A stretch of 52,783 nucleotides of DNA from the IMG/VR virus record IMGVR_UViG_3300009128_000021, positions 1-52,783 of that record; one strand, written 5' to 3'. Numbering within the stretch: the first letter of the stretch is position 1; the number at the start of each line of letters is the position of its first letter. A program made the translations under genes and the position numbers. The notes beneath the pieces are model-generated. The model ran no database searches and had not been told where the DNA came from. It saw only the letters and a list, made by a program, of their open reading frames with translations. The DNA comes from a virus. Shown one piece after another: positions 28,771 through 39,420 of this stretch.

Positions 28771-31700
28771 ATGGGTGAGAAGAAGCTGCTGAAGCTGAGC
28801 GATTGGTCCCGGGGGATGATTACGGCGTCCAGCCGTATGGACCTCCCGCCCAATGCGCTTTGGTATGCAGAGAACGTGGACTTCTCCATCCCCCTCCGCC
28901 AGGGCTTCCTGGAGTGGGATGCCATGCTTGGCAGCGGTGACACCACGGAGCCCAACCCGAATCACAACACGGCCGCTCAGGCTGCGGCCACCTTTGACTG
29001 GCAGTGGACGGCCGGGATCGGGTCCTTTAACTGGGTCTATCCGTACACCTTTGCCGGGTCCGCCTACATGGTGAAACAGGCGGGGACCGACCTCTACTAC
29101 CGCAAGCAGTACGTCACCCAGGAGTGGCAGACTCTGGACCTTTCGGGGCCTGACCCCGCACCCACGGTCAATGCAGATGCCCCGGTGCATAGTACTGGGG
29201 AGCAGCTCCTCATCCCGACTACCGAGAGCGGCTCCAACTACACGGTCCGCATGTGGGACAACTCGGCGGTGTCGCAGGCATCTTTCCCGATCATCGAGAT
29301 CAAGAACGACAGCAATTTTGCCTGGGCAAGCCTCGCCAAAGTCCGGGTCCAGACCTCGCCTTCCGGCAAGTGGTACTGCTACGTCTGCATGAAGAGGCAT
29401 CAAGCCGAGAATAGCGATGAGACGGATGGGACGTATCTGCCCAACTCCATCGCTGACCTTTATCCGGATGAGGGGCCTCAGCCCTGGATGCAGCACTGGC
29501 TGTACACGGGGAAGTACTCCAGCGAGGGCGATGCGATTGCTGCTGGCTACACCACCGAATGGACGGACGGCACTTGGTATAACGCGGAGCTGGTGGGGCA
29601 GTGCAAGATCACGGTCACGAAGGCAACGCTGGTGGCTGCCACCACGGGAGCAGCAGTCCAGGTGGAGTTTGAGGGGCATGAGAGTACGGACGGCGTAAGC
29701 TCCGTGCTGACGGCCAGGGGCTCCTACTTCGGGAACTACTGGGATGACCCCGACAACTTTTACACCAAGATCATCCCCCCGAGCGGGACCGAGACCGACT
29801 ACGATTGGCCGGATGGCTTCGCCAGCAACAGCCTCAGCTTCGCGGACAACGGGCTGATTGCTGCTGGCAACGGCTTCCATGTCAGCCCCTACAAAGTGGT
29901 TTCTCCCCGGCCTCCCGAGACGGTCAGCGGCGGTCCTATCGAGTACTGCCCGTCTGCCTTCACCGTGACCCCGGAGTGGAAGAAGCCCACCAAGCTCACC
30001 TACTACGTTGTGTACCAGCTTGAGCATGGTGGCTTCACCAAGCCCACGGAGCTTTTCAGCGACGACGTGGTGGATGAAGAGGCCGGACACCAGGCCATCG
30101 CCTTTCAGGTCTGGCATGATCTGACCAACTGGTCCCCCACGGTTGTCCGTGCCCACTTCTTCCGTGTTGCCGAGGCAGACGGCAACGAGGCTTCCGAGGA
30201 GACCTGGCTCTTCTCGGCGGATCGGGAAACCTCTCAGTGGATCACGCTGATTGCTGGGACGCCCTCGTCATACCTCCTGGCCCCCACGGACACAAACGTC
30301 ACGGGGTCCACCTACGGATACGGTCACTGCTTCGGCGGCTCTCCGGAGTGTACTGTCCGCTCCCAGCGGTATCATACTCAGGGCGACATGGGCGCTTCGG
30401 TGGAGGACCAGCGGTGGGCCTCCGGGATTAGCGCGGCCTTCCTGGATCTGGCGGAGAAGGGTGTAAACCTTTCCGCTGGCCTCAAGGGTGGTATGGGCAT
30501 TGTCAGCTTCCTGGACTACGGCCAGGATGCCACGGAGTCCGCCACCACCCTGCTGGGTGTGAGCCTCAATGATCTCATGGGCACTACGTCCATTGACGTG
30601 TCCACCCTGACTCTTGTTGGGGTGGTGCTGGGCCGGGCCTTTTACAAGGACCTGGGCCAGGGCACGGTGTACTACTCCGAAGTGGACCGCTTCAGCTTCG
30701 TCCCGCCCACCAACTACCTCTACTTCCAGGACGCTGGCCAGCTCGTACAGGTGCTTAACCTTCACGGCTATCTGCTCCTGCTCTTCAACTACAAGAGCGT
30801 GATCCTGGACGCCCGGACCGGCCTGGATGAAACGTGGTCTCTTGTCCAGGAGCTGCGTGGCGTAGGGTGCGTCAACGCCAACTGCGTGGTGCAACACGAG
30901 AGCCTCATCTTCTGGATGGGCTCCGGCTCCATTTGGCAGTGGGATGGTGCTGGGAGGCCGGAGCGAATCTCCGGGGCCATCGAGTACCCGGGCTTTGACA
31001 AGGACATGACCATCGCGGCTTCCAGCGGGGCCTGGGTGGCGGTGGACCCGGCCACCAAGGAGCTGCTCGTGTACATGGGTGAGAATACCTATCACAGCGG
31101 CTGGGGCGAGTTGCTATGGGAGGACACTGAGGGGACCCGGGGCAAGTGCATGGTGTACTCCATCGCACGGAAGACCTGGACCGCTGAGACCTTCCGAGGG
31201 TATGTGGCCACCGACAAAACCGACTACTCCGCGCTGGGCAAGCCCTTCCCCCTGGACAATTATCTCCTGATCCCTTGCGACCAGGACGCCGGTACGCCGT
31301 GGACATACATTATCGTCCGGCAGGGATACCGGAAGTTCCTGACGGACGTGATTACCCACGATGAACATGCGCCCCTGTTTAAACGCCAAGTCCTGGAGAC
31401 GGGCTTCATGGACCTGGGGGAGCACTTCCGGGACAAGAAGCTCAAGCGACTCCACACCAGCTTCACGGCCCCCCTGGATACCAGCGAGACGATCAGTGCT
31501 GAGGTCCTGGATCACTGGACGATCAGCCTCTACCTCTTCCAGGACTGGGAGGATGACTTCGGCGCAGCTCCCTGGACCATGCTCAGCGACTTCACGGCCG
31601 ACTACACCTGGGAGGTGGCTGACGAGGACGGCACCGGCTACACGAAGACCATGTACCGTTTAAACAACATCCCCAGCCAGCAGCATCGCTATGTGGCGAT

Positions 31701-31809
31701 GTGCCTGGAGAGTGCTGGCACGGATGGCACGGGGATGCTTGACGAAAATGTGACGAAGGCTGAGCTGGGAGAGCTGAGCCTGAGCTTCGCTACCAAGGAG
31801 AAAATCTAG
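28771..31809 (+). CDS. Tail nozzle/stopper-like virion protein
   Basis: A 1012-aa protein. Its start (LSDWSRGMITASSRMDLPPN, then ALWYAENVDFSIPLRQGFLE) matches the pattern of short-tail tubular/nozzle proteins. The interior is beta-rich with WGEL-, TWS- and VILDARTGLDE-type blades suggestive of a propeller. Residues about 197-270 (YCYVCMKRHQAENSDETDG) resemble the CBM5/12-like insert of the adaptors. GTTTAAAC at 31377 and 31658. Role by order: lower end of the short tail. Confidence 0.65.
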   Translation: MGEKKLLKLSDWSRGMITASSRMDLPPNALWYAENVDFSIPLRQGFLEWDAMLGSGDTTEPNPNHNTAAQAAATFDWQWTAGIGSFNWVYPYTFAGSAYMVKQAGTDLYYRKQYVTQEWQTLDLSGPDPAPTVNADAPVHSTGEQLLIPTTESGSNYTVRMWDNSAVSQASFPIIEIKNDSNFAWASLAKVRVQTSPSGKWYCYVCMKRHQAENSDETDGTYLPNSIADLYPDEGPQPWMQHWLYTGKYSSEGDAIAAGYTTEWTDGTWYNAELVGQCKITVTKATLVAATTGAAVQVEFEGHESTDGVSSVLTARGSYFGNYWDDPDNFYTKIIPPSGTETDYDWPDGFASNSLSFADNGLIAAGNGFHVSPYKVVSPRPPETVSGGPIEYCPSAFTVTPEWKKPTKLTYYVVYQLEHGGFTKPTELFSDDVVDEEAGHQAIAFQVWHDLTNWSPTVVRAHFFRVAEADGNEASEETWLFSADRETSQWITLIAGTPSSYLLAPTDTNVTGSTYGYGHCFGGSPECTVRSQRYHTQGDMGASVEDQRWASGISAAFLDLAEKGVNLSAGLKGGMGIVSFLDYGQDATESATTLLGVSLNDLMGTTSIDVSTLTLVGVVLGRAFYKDLGQGTVYYSEVDRFSFVPPTNYLYFQDAGQLVQVLNLHGYLLLLFNYKSVILDARTGLDETWSLVQELRGVGCVNANCVVQHESLIFWMGSGSIWQWDGAGRPERISGAIEYPGFDKDMTIAASSGAWVAVDPATKELLVYMGENTYHSGWGELLWEDTEGTRGKCMVYSIARKTWTAETFRGYVATDKTDYSALGKPFPLDNYLLIPCDQDAGTPWTYIIVRQGYRKFLTDVITHDEHAPLFKRQVLETGFMDLGEHFRDKKLKRLHTSFTAPLDTSETISAEVLDHWTISLYLFQDWEDDFGAAPWTMLSDFTADYTWEVADEDGTGYTKTMYRLNNIPSQQHRYVAMCLESAGTDGTGMLDENVTKAELGELSLSFATKEKI

Positions 31810-34800
31810 TGCCTCTGGAACCCAAGCAGATTGTGGAGCGATTCCGCCAGCTTGAGACCCAGCGGGTTTGCAAGGCATACCCTCGTGCGCCCAAGCCTTC
31901 CGATGGCGCTGAGGGAGAGATGGCCATTTATCCCACGCCCTCCGGCAACGGCTTCTCCGTCAAGTTTAAGGGCAAGTGGCGCGAGGTGGGGGCCAGCGAG
32001 GGCGAGGGCAATCCCTACGGCTATGGGGCTGCCAGCAGGATCATCTACACTGTGGGTGACCACGATCACGAGGACTACCCGCCCTGGTCTGAGATCCAGC
32101 GGCTGGACTCTCTCATCCGGGATCTGATTGACCGGGTGAACGTTCTCTTCGGTGAACTCTTCACCGTGGACCCGCGCTTCATCACCTTCCCGTACATCGC
32201 ATACGGCACCCCCCAGGGCGAGGTCCCGGTGGGGACCGTTGTGGCCAAGAGCTATGCCGAGGGCGAGGCGGAAATCTACCTCTCCTTTGAGTCTGGCAGC
32301 GTCTTTGAGGTCTATGACCCGGTGGCCGATGATTGGGTGCAGTCAGTCGGTGGTGACGGCGAGATCATGGTGTACCCGATTGACTGGCAGGAGCCGGACC
32401 CTGGCATTGGCCCGAAAGAAATCTATGCTCGGCTGGATGTGGACGGCGGTAGGGGCCGGGCGACTCAGAGCGACACCCTCTACGTTGACTTTTACATGAA
32501 TGACCTCCGGGTCAACCGTGTGGAGGTCAGCCTATCGGCGGACTTCGGCGTGGGTGCTGACATCGAGATCACCCCGTTTAAGCAACTCCGCCTGGAGGAC
32601 GTGGAAGTCAATCACGTCTATGACGATCACCCGGATGCAAACGATGGCACCGGGTACATCACCGTCAAGAACAACGGGATGACATCCACCAGCTTCACGC
32701 TGACCACGTTTAACTCCCACTACTACGATAGCGCCCTGGCGCGGCTGCGGTACATCTCCACCGATGACCCGCCTTGGGTCACCATTCTCAACGATGATGG
32801 CGACCCCAACATCGAGCTGATAACCGGCACCCCTACGGTGGAGCAGGGTGATGACGATGACGGCGGCAACGAGACCTTTGCCGTCACGGTGGATGCCAGT
32901 GAGGAGCTGAGGATCTTCCCCAGGGCGCGGCCCAAGGCGGAGGGGACCGGAGATGGCGGAGCCACTCAGGACAACCTCATGCACATCGGGATGAACCTCT
33001 CCAGCCCCTACGATGACTACCAAGTCATCGTAGAGGCGGTGAATTACAACCTCATCTCCGTCACGCCGGACATGGACTACGACTTCGGGCCGCACAAGGT
33101 TGGGCAGTTGGAGGCCAATCAGCCCTACGTCACCTACACCGTCCAAAACGAGAGCACGGTCCACGCCGTCAAGGTCCTGGTAGAGTGGGGGCAGAAGTAC
33201 GCCACCCTGGACGAGGAGTACTGGGACAGCGGCTACAACTTCCGGCTGGACGCCGACTGGGGACAGGCTGACCCGGACTTTGAGTGGTACAACGCCGCCA
33301 ACGGCTTCTGGCCGAATGACACGGACGATGGCTCCGACCCGCTGTATGTGGAGCACCGTTTAAAGCCGAAGGGTGACCCGGGCGGCTTGGACAAGGCAGA
33401 GATCCGTGTGTACTTCGCCCCCTCCGGGATGTGGTCCCTCCGCGAAGCAGAGATTGAGTTTAATGTCTGGTATGAAAACCCGGACGCACCTGACGTTTGG
33501 GTTGAGGTCCTCCAGCGTGAGGTGCGCGGGACAGGCGTGGCTGACGGCGCAGTCTTTGACTACTCCCACGGCACGGACTGGGATGGGAGCAAGGTCGTGG
33601 GTGAGATGGACTTCGGCATTGTCACCCAGGAGATGGTCAATGAAGGCGAGGAGCGGTATCTCACGTTCACGATTGACAACGTGGGCACGGACGCCGGGAC
33701 CGTTTACGGCGAGCTGCACACGTCCATCTATGAGAGGTTTGTCATCTCCTCCGCCGTCCTCAATGACATGGACGGCACCCACTCCGATGTGACGGTCACA
33801 GAGATCACGAACTACATGACCAAGTTCGCGGAGACCAGTATCCCCGCTGGTGGCAGCCTCACCCTTGAGCTGAAGACGGACATTGACCAGCTCCCGGACG
33901 GGTACGAGGACGGGTACTATGTCCGCATTTGGGACAATGACGAGAAGGACACTCAGCTCGGCCAGTTTGAGTGCGTGGTCATGAAGGCTGTGCTGGACGC
34001 CATCCTCCAGTGGGAGTTCCAGGACCCGAATGACTCCAACTGGTATCCCGTCACGGAGCTGGACCTGGGGATGGTCCGGGCCGGTGCTACGAGCAGCGGC
34101 GTGGAGGTGGAGTACACCAGCGGCATCGTGGATGGGCTCCGCATCACCAACATTGGGGGGCAGACCGGCACCTTTGATCTTGGTGTCAGGAACCTGGATT
34201 CAGCGGGGGTCTTCGCCCTCCATGCTGGAGATGTCAGCGATGTGGAGTTGGCCCCTGGGGCGAGTGAGTCCGGCTACGTCTTTAAGATGACGGCTCCGGT
34301 TTGGGACGAGAGCAACTACCCGCCCGGCTCAACGGAGATGCAGCACTCTGCTGTGGTGGGACCGACTAACACGCCTTACGGAGACCTCAATCTCCGTGGG
34401 CGCTCCGGCCGGTTTTACGAGTTCCTGGGTCTGGACACCCAGCGTGGCGAGATCAACCTGGGCCAAGTGGTCCGTGGTGGCAAGTCTCGGCGTGAGTTCT
34501 CCATCGCCAACGTCAGCGAGGGGCTGTCTGTCGGATACAGTCTCAAGATTTGGGGCGACTCGGTGGGCAACTTCACCGACCCCAAGCTGACGCTCTACGA
34601 GATTGACGGGTTAGGGAGCTGTGAGTTTGGCACGGACGCCTCGCCCGGAGGGACGGTCTCCGGGACGATTCAGCACATTGGCTCAGGCCAAAACACGGTG
34701 GCGCGGTTTGTGATCGAGTATGCCCCGGACCATGATGATCCTGAAGTGAACCTGGAAGCCTGGAAGTACTCGGGCTCTGAGGGCGGTAGCAAGCCGCACG

Positions 34801-36320
34801 GGGATAGCACCTGGCAGTCGGTCATCATCGACTGTGACATGACCATCCAGGGGGAGTCTCAGGAGCAGGGACCGTGCATCACTCTTCACGGGTCTGTGGG
34901 CTCGGATGTGCTCTGGTGTCGGCCTATCAACGCCACCACCAACCTGGGGAAATTCCATGAGCTCAATCAGGGGTTGTTCTGTGTGATGTTTGAGAACACC
35001 TCTGGCGGGTATCACACCTTTGACCCGGAGACGGTGGGGGATGCGATCCTTTGCCGCCCGACTACCTATAACGCCACCGACATGGGCAAGCGCAACGATC
35101 CCAGTGGTAACGGCTCCACCTACTACCTCTACAGGATGCTTATTCCTCATGTGTGCGCGGCCGACAACGAGCCGGGCGTGGGGGCTAACTGGGAGTACTA
35201 CTGGAGCGATCCGTTCTCCGATGATGAGAGCTACGGAGCCTGGACGCTGGGCGAAGACCTGACCACCGACAACCCGATGTCTCAGGCGAAGGTGCTTTCT
35301 CCGGGCGAGCAGCACCCGGTCTTCATTGACCGCCGCCCCTCCGGGATGGACACGATGGGGGGGATTGACTCCAACCCGGACCCGGAGGAGCCGTGGATCA
35401 ACACCACGGCCGTCCCGTCTGGACAGGTCTCCTATACGGTGCGTGGCAACTCCGGCAGCTTGGACCACACAGTCCTTTACGAGGAGGGCTCCGGCCCTGG
35501 CTACGCTGGGGCCTGGTGGGGCACCCTGGGTGATGAAGGCTTTTACGATCTCGGAGAGCTTCGCGCTGGGCGGTGGCTGGAGGCGTGGAACAAGCGCATC
35601 CTGATCGGGGTGAGGCCGTACTACGTCTCCTTCACCACGGCGGGGGTGACCATCGGGAACTTCCTCATGGACAACTGGAACAACTCCTTCTCCCTGAGTG
35701 CTCAGGCACCGTTTAAATTTAAGGACCCGTCCAACTCGGAGCTTATTGGGTGGGATGAGCGGCCCTTCACCATTGACGGGGACGAGCAGAGCATCCCCAC
35801 GAGCTGGGGTGACTTAACCCATCGGTACAGGTGGAACACATCCTACTTCACGGGTGACAAGGAGATCGCCTACTTCTGGTTTGTCCCCTACATCTCTACC
35901 ACCACCTACAACGCCATGCCGGTGGCCAATAAGTGGTTCCGGTTCCAGCTTATGATGCGAAACACCGGCTCCAACGATCTCCACCCGGTCTCTCCCATGT
36001 TCCAGGGCCGTGCTCTTGCCGCGAGTACGGAGACAGAGGTGGTGCTTTCTCCCCAGGGCGGGGACGTATTCACCATTGGGGATGAGGTCACCATCGTCTG
36101 GACGGGCACCAACGATGTTACGGCTGTGGATGTGTCGATCAAGTCCGTGTCCCAGGGCTTCATCTGCACCGTCATCTACAACGACTTTAACGAGGGCCGA
36201 TGCGTTTGGGACACGAGTGACGGCTCTCCCTCGGCTGGCGATGACTTTTACGTTGCGCTGGAGATCGGTGGGACCACCACTAACCTCGCTTACAGCGATT
36301 ACTTTTCCTTGGTGACCTGA
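31809..36320 (+). CDS. Large tail protein with ASH/Hydin-like Ig repeats and CBM-like module
   Basis: A 1503-aa protein, GTG start. At least four Hydin-type Ig-like units start near residues 420 (YDFGPHKVGQLEA), 598 (MDFGIVTQEMVNEGE), 750 (LDLGMVRAGATSS) and 880 (INLGQVVRGGKSR), each with a late N-x-G-type strand. A CBM5/12-like module at about 1093-1154 is the copy of the adaptor module. The last 90 residues (VVLSPQGGDVFTIGDEVTIV, then YVALEIGG) resemble a Kre9-type Ig domain. Likely a tail spike shaft or appendage. Confidence 0.65.
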   Translation: MPLEPKQIVERFRQLETQRVCKAYPRAPKPSDGAEGEMAIYPTPSGNGFSVKFKGKWREVGASEGEGNPYGYGAASRIIYTVGDHDHEDYPPWSEIQRLDSLIRDLIDRVNVLFGELFTVDPRFITFPYIAYGTPQGEVPVGTVVAKSYAEGEAEIYLSFESGSVFEVYDPVADDWVQSVGGDGEIMVYPIDWQEPDPGIGPKEIYARLDVDGGRGRATQSDTLYVDFYMNDLRVNRVEVSLSADFGVGADIEITPFKQLRLEDVEVNHVYDDHPDANDGTGYITVKNNGMTSTSFTLTTFNSHYYDSALARLRYISTDDPPWVTILNDDGDPNIELITGTPTVEQGDDDDGGNETFAVTVDASEELRIFPRARPKAEGTGDGGATQDNLMHIGMNLSSPYDDYQVIVEAVNYNLISVTPDMDYDFGPHKVGQLEANQPYVTYTVQNESTVHAVKVLVEWGQKYATLDEEYWDSGYNFRLDADWGQADPDFEWYNAANGFWPNDTDDGSDPLYVEHRLKPKGDPGGLDKAEIRVYFAPSGMWSLREAEIEFNVWYENPDAPDVWVEVLQREVRGTGVADGAVFDYSHGTDWDGSKVVGEMDFGIVTQEMVNEGEERYLTFTIDNVGTDAGTVYGELHTSIYERFVISSAVLNDMDGTHSDVTVTEITNYMTKFAETSIPAGGSLTLELKTDIDQLPDGYEDGYYVRIWDNDEKDTQLGQFECVVMKAVLDAILQWEFQDPNDSNWYPVTELDLGMVRAGATSSGVEVEYTSGIVDGLRITNIGGQTGTFDLGVRNLDSAGVFALHAGDVSDVELAPGASESGYVFKMTAPVWDESNYPPGSTEMQHSAVVGPTNTPYGDLNLRGRSGRFYEFLGLDTQRGEINLGQVVRGGKSRREFSIANVSEGLSVGYSLKIWGDSVGNFTDPKLTLYEIDGLGSCEFGTDASPGGTVSGTIQHIGSGQNTVARFVIEYAPDHDDPEVNLEAWKYSGSEGGSKPHGDSTWQSVIIDCDMTIQGESQEQGPCITLHGSVGSDVLWCRPINATTNLGKFHELNQGLFCVMFENTSGGYHTFDPETVGDAILCRPTTYNATDMGKRNDPSGNGSTYYLYRMLIPHVCAADNEPGVGANWEYYWSDPFSDDESYGAWTLGEDLTTDNPMSQAKVLSPGEQHPVFIDRRPSGMDTMGGIDSNPDPEEPWINTTAVPSGQVSYTVRGNSGSLDHTVLYEEGSGPGYAGAWWGTLGDEGFYDLGELRAGRWLEAWNKRILIGVRPYYVSFTTAGVTIGNFLMDNWNNSFSLSAQAPFKFKDPSNSELIGWDERPFTIDGDEQSIPTSWGDLTHRYRWNTSYFTGDKEIAYFWFVPYISTTTYNAMPVANKWFRFQLMMRNTGSNDLHPVSPMFQGRALAASTETEVVLSPQGGDVFTIGDEVTIVWTGTNDVTAVDVSIKSVSQGFICTVIYNDFNEGRCVWDTSDGSPSAGDDFYVALEIGGTTTNLAYSDYFSLVT
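35088..35270 (+). repeat. Duplicated module, copy B (183 bp)
   Basis: An ungapped match to 27185-27367 with about 12 substitutions. It encodes the CBM5/12-like module inside the 1503-aa tail protein. Confidence 0.9.
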
Positions 36321-39139
36321 TGGCTATTTATCTCTACGCACGGTTTACGGAAAACGCCAGCGGCACGGAGTACACCCGTGACCGGGGGATTAAGGAGTTC
36401 ACGGCCGCTGACAGCGAGGCCGAGATCCTTGGCAGCTTTAAGGCGAACATGCGCCACCAGGGGGCCAACCCGAAGCTGACCCACTGCGTCATCACCACGG
36501 ATGAGGGTGGGGCCGAAGAGGACCTGAAGATTTACGAGTACTACTGGTCTGAGGGCAAGCAGATCCTGGTCCCGGTCTTTTACGAGGATGACCGCGCCGG
36601 GGACATCACCCTTGACTGGGAGTACTCCGCGACCTACGAGCCGCTGTGGCTGGACACGAGCACCGGCCCTCCGGCCGTGGACACCTTCACCTTCCCTGGT
36701 CATGTGTGCCAGTACATCGCGGTGTACAACAACGGCACTGGGGACATCACGGCCGGAGACCTCTGCTCCTACAACAGCAACGATGCTGACAAGCGGCACT
36801 ACGTTGAGCTGCGGGGAAGCGGGAAGACTGCGGAGCCCCCGGCTGGAGTGGCGCTGGATGACATTGACGAGGACTGCTGGGGTCGCATGGCCATCGCTGG
36901 CTTCTGTGATGTGACCACGAGTGATGACCGCTCAGCCACGAGCGGCACTCTCTTCGCCAGCGAGACCGCAACAGAGTACCACGAGGTTACCACCACACCC
37001 ACGGATTGGCTGGTGGGCACGGCGGCGGGAGGAGTCGGGTCCAGCTACGTTAGCACCTGGGCTCGGGTCCAGCTCAGCCTCGCGGCCGGGACGGACCCGG
37101 ACTCCATCACGCTTGACAGTGAAGCCTGGACGGCGGTGCTGTCAGGGCTCAGCGCCCCCGATCTCCAGGAGGCGATGGATGAGATTGACGGCCATGAGAT
37201 CGAGGACCATTTAAACACCACGGCCACGGGCGCGGAGTTGGAGACGCTGACCGATGGCTCGGACGCGGACAGTCTCCACACCCACAACCTGAAGCTAAAC
37301 ATCTCGGACATTGATGACTCTCCGGTGAACGGGGAGACCTCCGCGCCGATCTCCAGCAACTGGGCCTATGACCACGATGCTGACGAGGACGCGCATCACC
37401 TCGCCATCTACCCGCCGCTTCCGATCATGACAGACCGGGTGCTCTACACGGACTCCGGCGAGTCTGGCCATATCAACTTCAGCTCGGTCACACAGACGGA
37501 GCTCCAGACCCTGACAGACGCCTCCGATGCGGACAGTCTCCACACTCACGGGGACTTTGTGAAGCATGACGGCTCCGTGGTGATGACGGGCGACTTGGAC
37601 ACCGATGGTAACGATGTTGATTTCGGCGCGACTGGTAAGGCCAGGAGCCTCACTGAAATCACAACTGAGACCGTCCTGAATGTTGAGTTTAACAACGCTG
37701 GCGCGGCAACCGCCAGATGGCGCAACGATGTCTCGGGCCAGCTTGAGTTTGACCTTGAGGGTGACCTGGACGTGGACGGGGATGCCGACATCTCCGGGGA
37801 CATCACCACCAGCGTCATGGCCAGCAGGGTTGTGGTCACCGATGGCAGCAAGGTCCTGGACGCGGCCACCATGACCTCGGCCCAGCTTGACGATCTCATG
37901 CTGTGGGAGGACACGTCCACGGGCGCGGATGCCGGAACGTGGCAGGGTCACAAGTGCGCCTACATCACTCTCCAGAACGAATCCGGCTCCACGATCAGCG
38001 CCGGAGACCTCGTAGTCTATGACGATGACAGCAGCACCTATCAGGAGGTGAAGACTCGGGACGCGGCCGATGAGCTGCCCATTGGAGTCGCTCTCGCTGA
38101 GGCTGAAGATGGCGAGGACGTGAAGGTGGGGATCGCCGGATTCTGTGACGTGAACCTGTACACGGATACCTGGAAGTCCACCACCGTGGGGGAGAAGACC
38201 TCCGCGCAGAACTTCCCCATCCGGTGCAGCTACGTCCGGGGCAACTACGAGAAGTGCATCATTGATGACTTCTTCGGCAGTAGCGACTACGACATGAGCG
38301 GGTACGGGCACCTCCTTGGGACAGCAGTGAGCGAGGCTGGGATCGGCTACGCCTCGGGCAAGGTCCGCGTTCAGCTTAACATCGTCCAGCAGAGCAAGGC
38401 TCCGCTGGAGGCGATGACTCACGGCGGGGACCTGACGCTGTGGCTGCGAAACTTTAAGGACACGGACGAAGAGCCCCTGGACGGCACCGACTACGGGTAC
38501 AGCTCCGACAACTGGCTGGACCTCACCCCCTGGAACAACGACTTCGCTTGGTCCGCCTATCCCAGCGGCTCGGAGCCCAGCTACGAGCGCGACACGCAGA
38601 ACGGGTACGGGGTTGCATCCTTCACCGTGGGCAACTACGACAACCTGACGCTGAAGCACGCCTCCTACGGGGATGACACCTACCTCCACGACAACAACGA
38701 TGGCCTGTCCATCATGGCCTGGGGCAACTGGAACGCGGACAGCGACTGCATCATCGCCAAGTACAACACGAGCGGGAATGACCGCTGCTTTTACCTCCGC
38801 ACCCATGCGGCCTATATCAGCGAGGATGGGACATACAGCGCCACGCTCTACGATGGGTTTACACGCCCCACGAGTTTCGGCTGTGTGGGTTTTGTGTGGG
38901 GGACAGGCGAGGTGATGACCACCTACGTCAACGGGACCAGCACCGGCACCACATCCGCGACTTGCACAGACCTCCCCGACTCCACCACGGGGTCGGACCT
39001 CCACATTGGCTGTGACCGCCACGCACAGGCCAGCAACTTAGACGGCGACATCGCAGAAATCACTGCGTTTAAACACAAGCTCACCAGCGGAGAGTTGAGC
39101 GCCCTTATAGACGAGGGCGAGGAAAGGTATGGGATCTAA
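36320..39139 (+). CDS. Tail fiber with internal duplication and LamG-like C-terminal domain
   Basis: A 939-aa protein. Residues about 120-205 and 534-612 are a duplicated unit (HVCQYIAVYNNGTGDITAGD against HKCAYITLQNESGSTISAGD, both ending IAGFCDV). Between them lie fiber repeats with DADSLHTH twice and a DLDVDGDADISGDITT shaft. From about 704 to the end is a concanavalin/LamG-like domain (SIMAWGNWNADSDCIIAKYN, DGDIAEITAFKHKLTSGELS), a likely receptor-binding tip. The fiber is followed by a small gene overlapping by one base. Confidence 0.75.
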   Translation: MAIYLYARFTENASGTEYTRDRGIKEFTAADSEAEILGSFKANMRHQGANPKLTHCVITTDEGGAEEDLKIYEYYWSEGKQILVPVFYEDDRAGDITLDWEYSATYEPLWLDTSTGPPAVDTFTFPGHVCQYIAVYNNGTGDITAGDLCSYNSNDADKRHYVELRGSGKTAEPPAGVALDDIDEDCWGRMAIAGFCDVTTSDDRSATSGTLFASETATEYHEVTTTPTDWLVGTAAGGVGSSYVSTWARVQLSLAAGTDPDSITLDSEAWTAVLSGLSAPDLQEAMDEIDGHEIEDHLNTTATGAELETLTDGSDADSLHTHNLKLNISDIDDSPVNGETSAPISSNWAYDHDADEDAHHLAIYPPLPIMTDRVLYTDSGESGHINFSSVTQTELQTLTDASDADSLHTHGDFVKHDGSVVMTGDLDTDGNDVDFGATGKARSLTEITTETVLNVEFNNAGAATARWRNDVSGQLEFDLEGDLDVDGDADISGDITTSVMASRVVVTDGSKVLDAATMTSAQLDDLMLWEDTSTGADAGTWQGHKCAYITLQNESGSTISAGDLVVYDDDSSTYQEVKTRDAADELPIGVALAEAEDGEDVKVGIAGFCDVNLYTDTWKSTTVGEKTSAQNFPIRCSYVRGNYEKCIIDDFFGSSDYDMSGYGHLLGTAVSEAGIGYASGKVRVQLNIVQQSKAPLEAMTHGGDLTLWLRNFKDTDEEPLDGTDYGYSSDNWLDLTPWNNDFAWSAYPSGSEPSYERDTQNGYGVASFTVGNYDNLTLKHASYGDDTYLHDNNDGLSIMAWGNWNADSDCIIAKYNTSGNDRCFYLRTHAAYISEDGTYSATLYDGFTRPTSFGCVGFVWGTGEVMTTYVNGTSTGTTSATCTDLPDSTTGSDLHIGCDRHAQASNLDGDIAEITAFKHKLTSGELSALIDEGEERYGI

Positions 39140-39420
39140 TGGCTGAGACCATCTTTACACTGGAGGCCACGATCACCGGAGCCGCCGACATGTCTGAGGT
39201 GGTGGCGGAGGTCGGGGCGATCTTTGACGCGGGGGCTCCTTACGAGCTGGAGGGCACCCCGCCCGATCCGGTCACGGTCCGCCAGGACTGGGACCACACG
39301 AAGGCGAAAGACCAGTGGGAGGCGAAGGCCCAGCGTGTAAACGAGCTGGAGGCGGAGCTGGCCACGGTCTTGGAGTGGAAGGCCCACCTGGAAGAGGGAC
39401 AGCGGCTCCTCGGGCTGTAA
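39139..39420 (+). CDS. Small coiled-coil protein
   Basis: A 93-aa protein after the fiber gene (TAATG overlap). The N-terminus is beta-like (TIFTLEATITGAADMSEVV), the C-terminus a coiled coil (AKAQRVNELEAELATVLEWK). Could be a fiber chaperone or accessory protein; no family recognised. A 14-codon ORF (39425-39469) follows in the 67-bp gap but is not called. Confidence 0.55.
   Translation: MAETIFTLEATITGAADMSEVVAEVGAIFDAGAPYELEGTPPDPVTVRQDWDHTKAKDQWEAKAQRVNELEAELATVLEWKAHLEEGQRLLGL

Noticed and set aside
27185-35270. Diversity-generating retroelement as cause of the module copy
   Set aside because: No reverse transcriptase gene is present and the differences are not limited to adenines.
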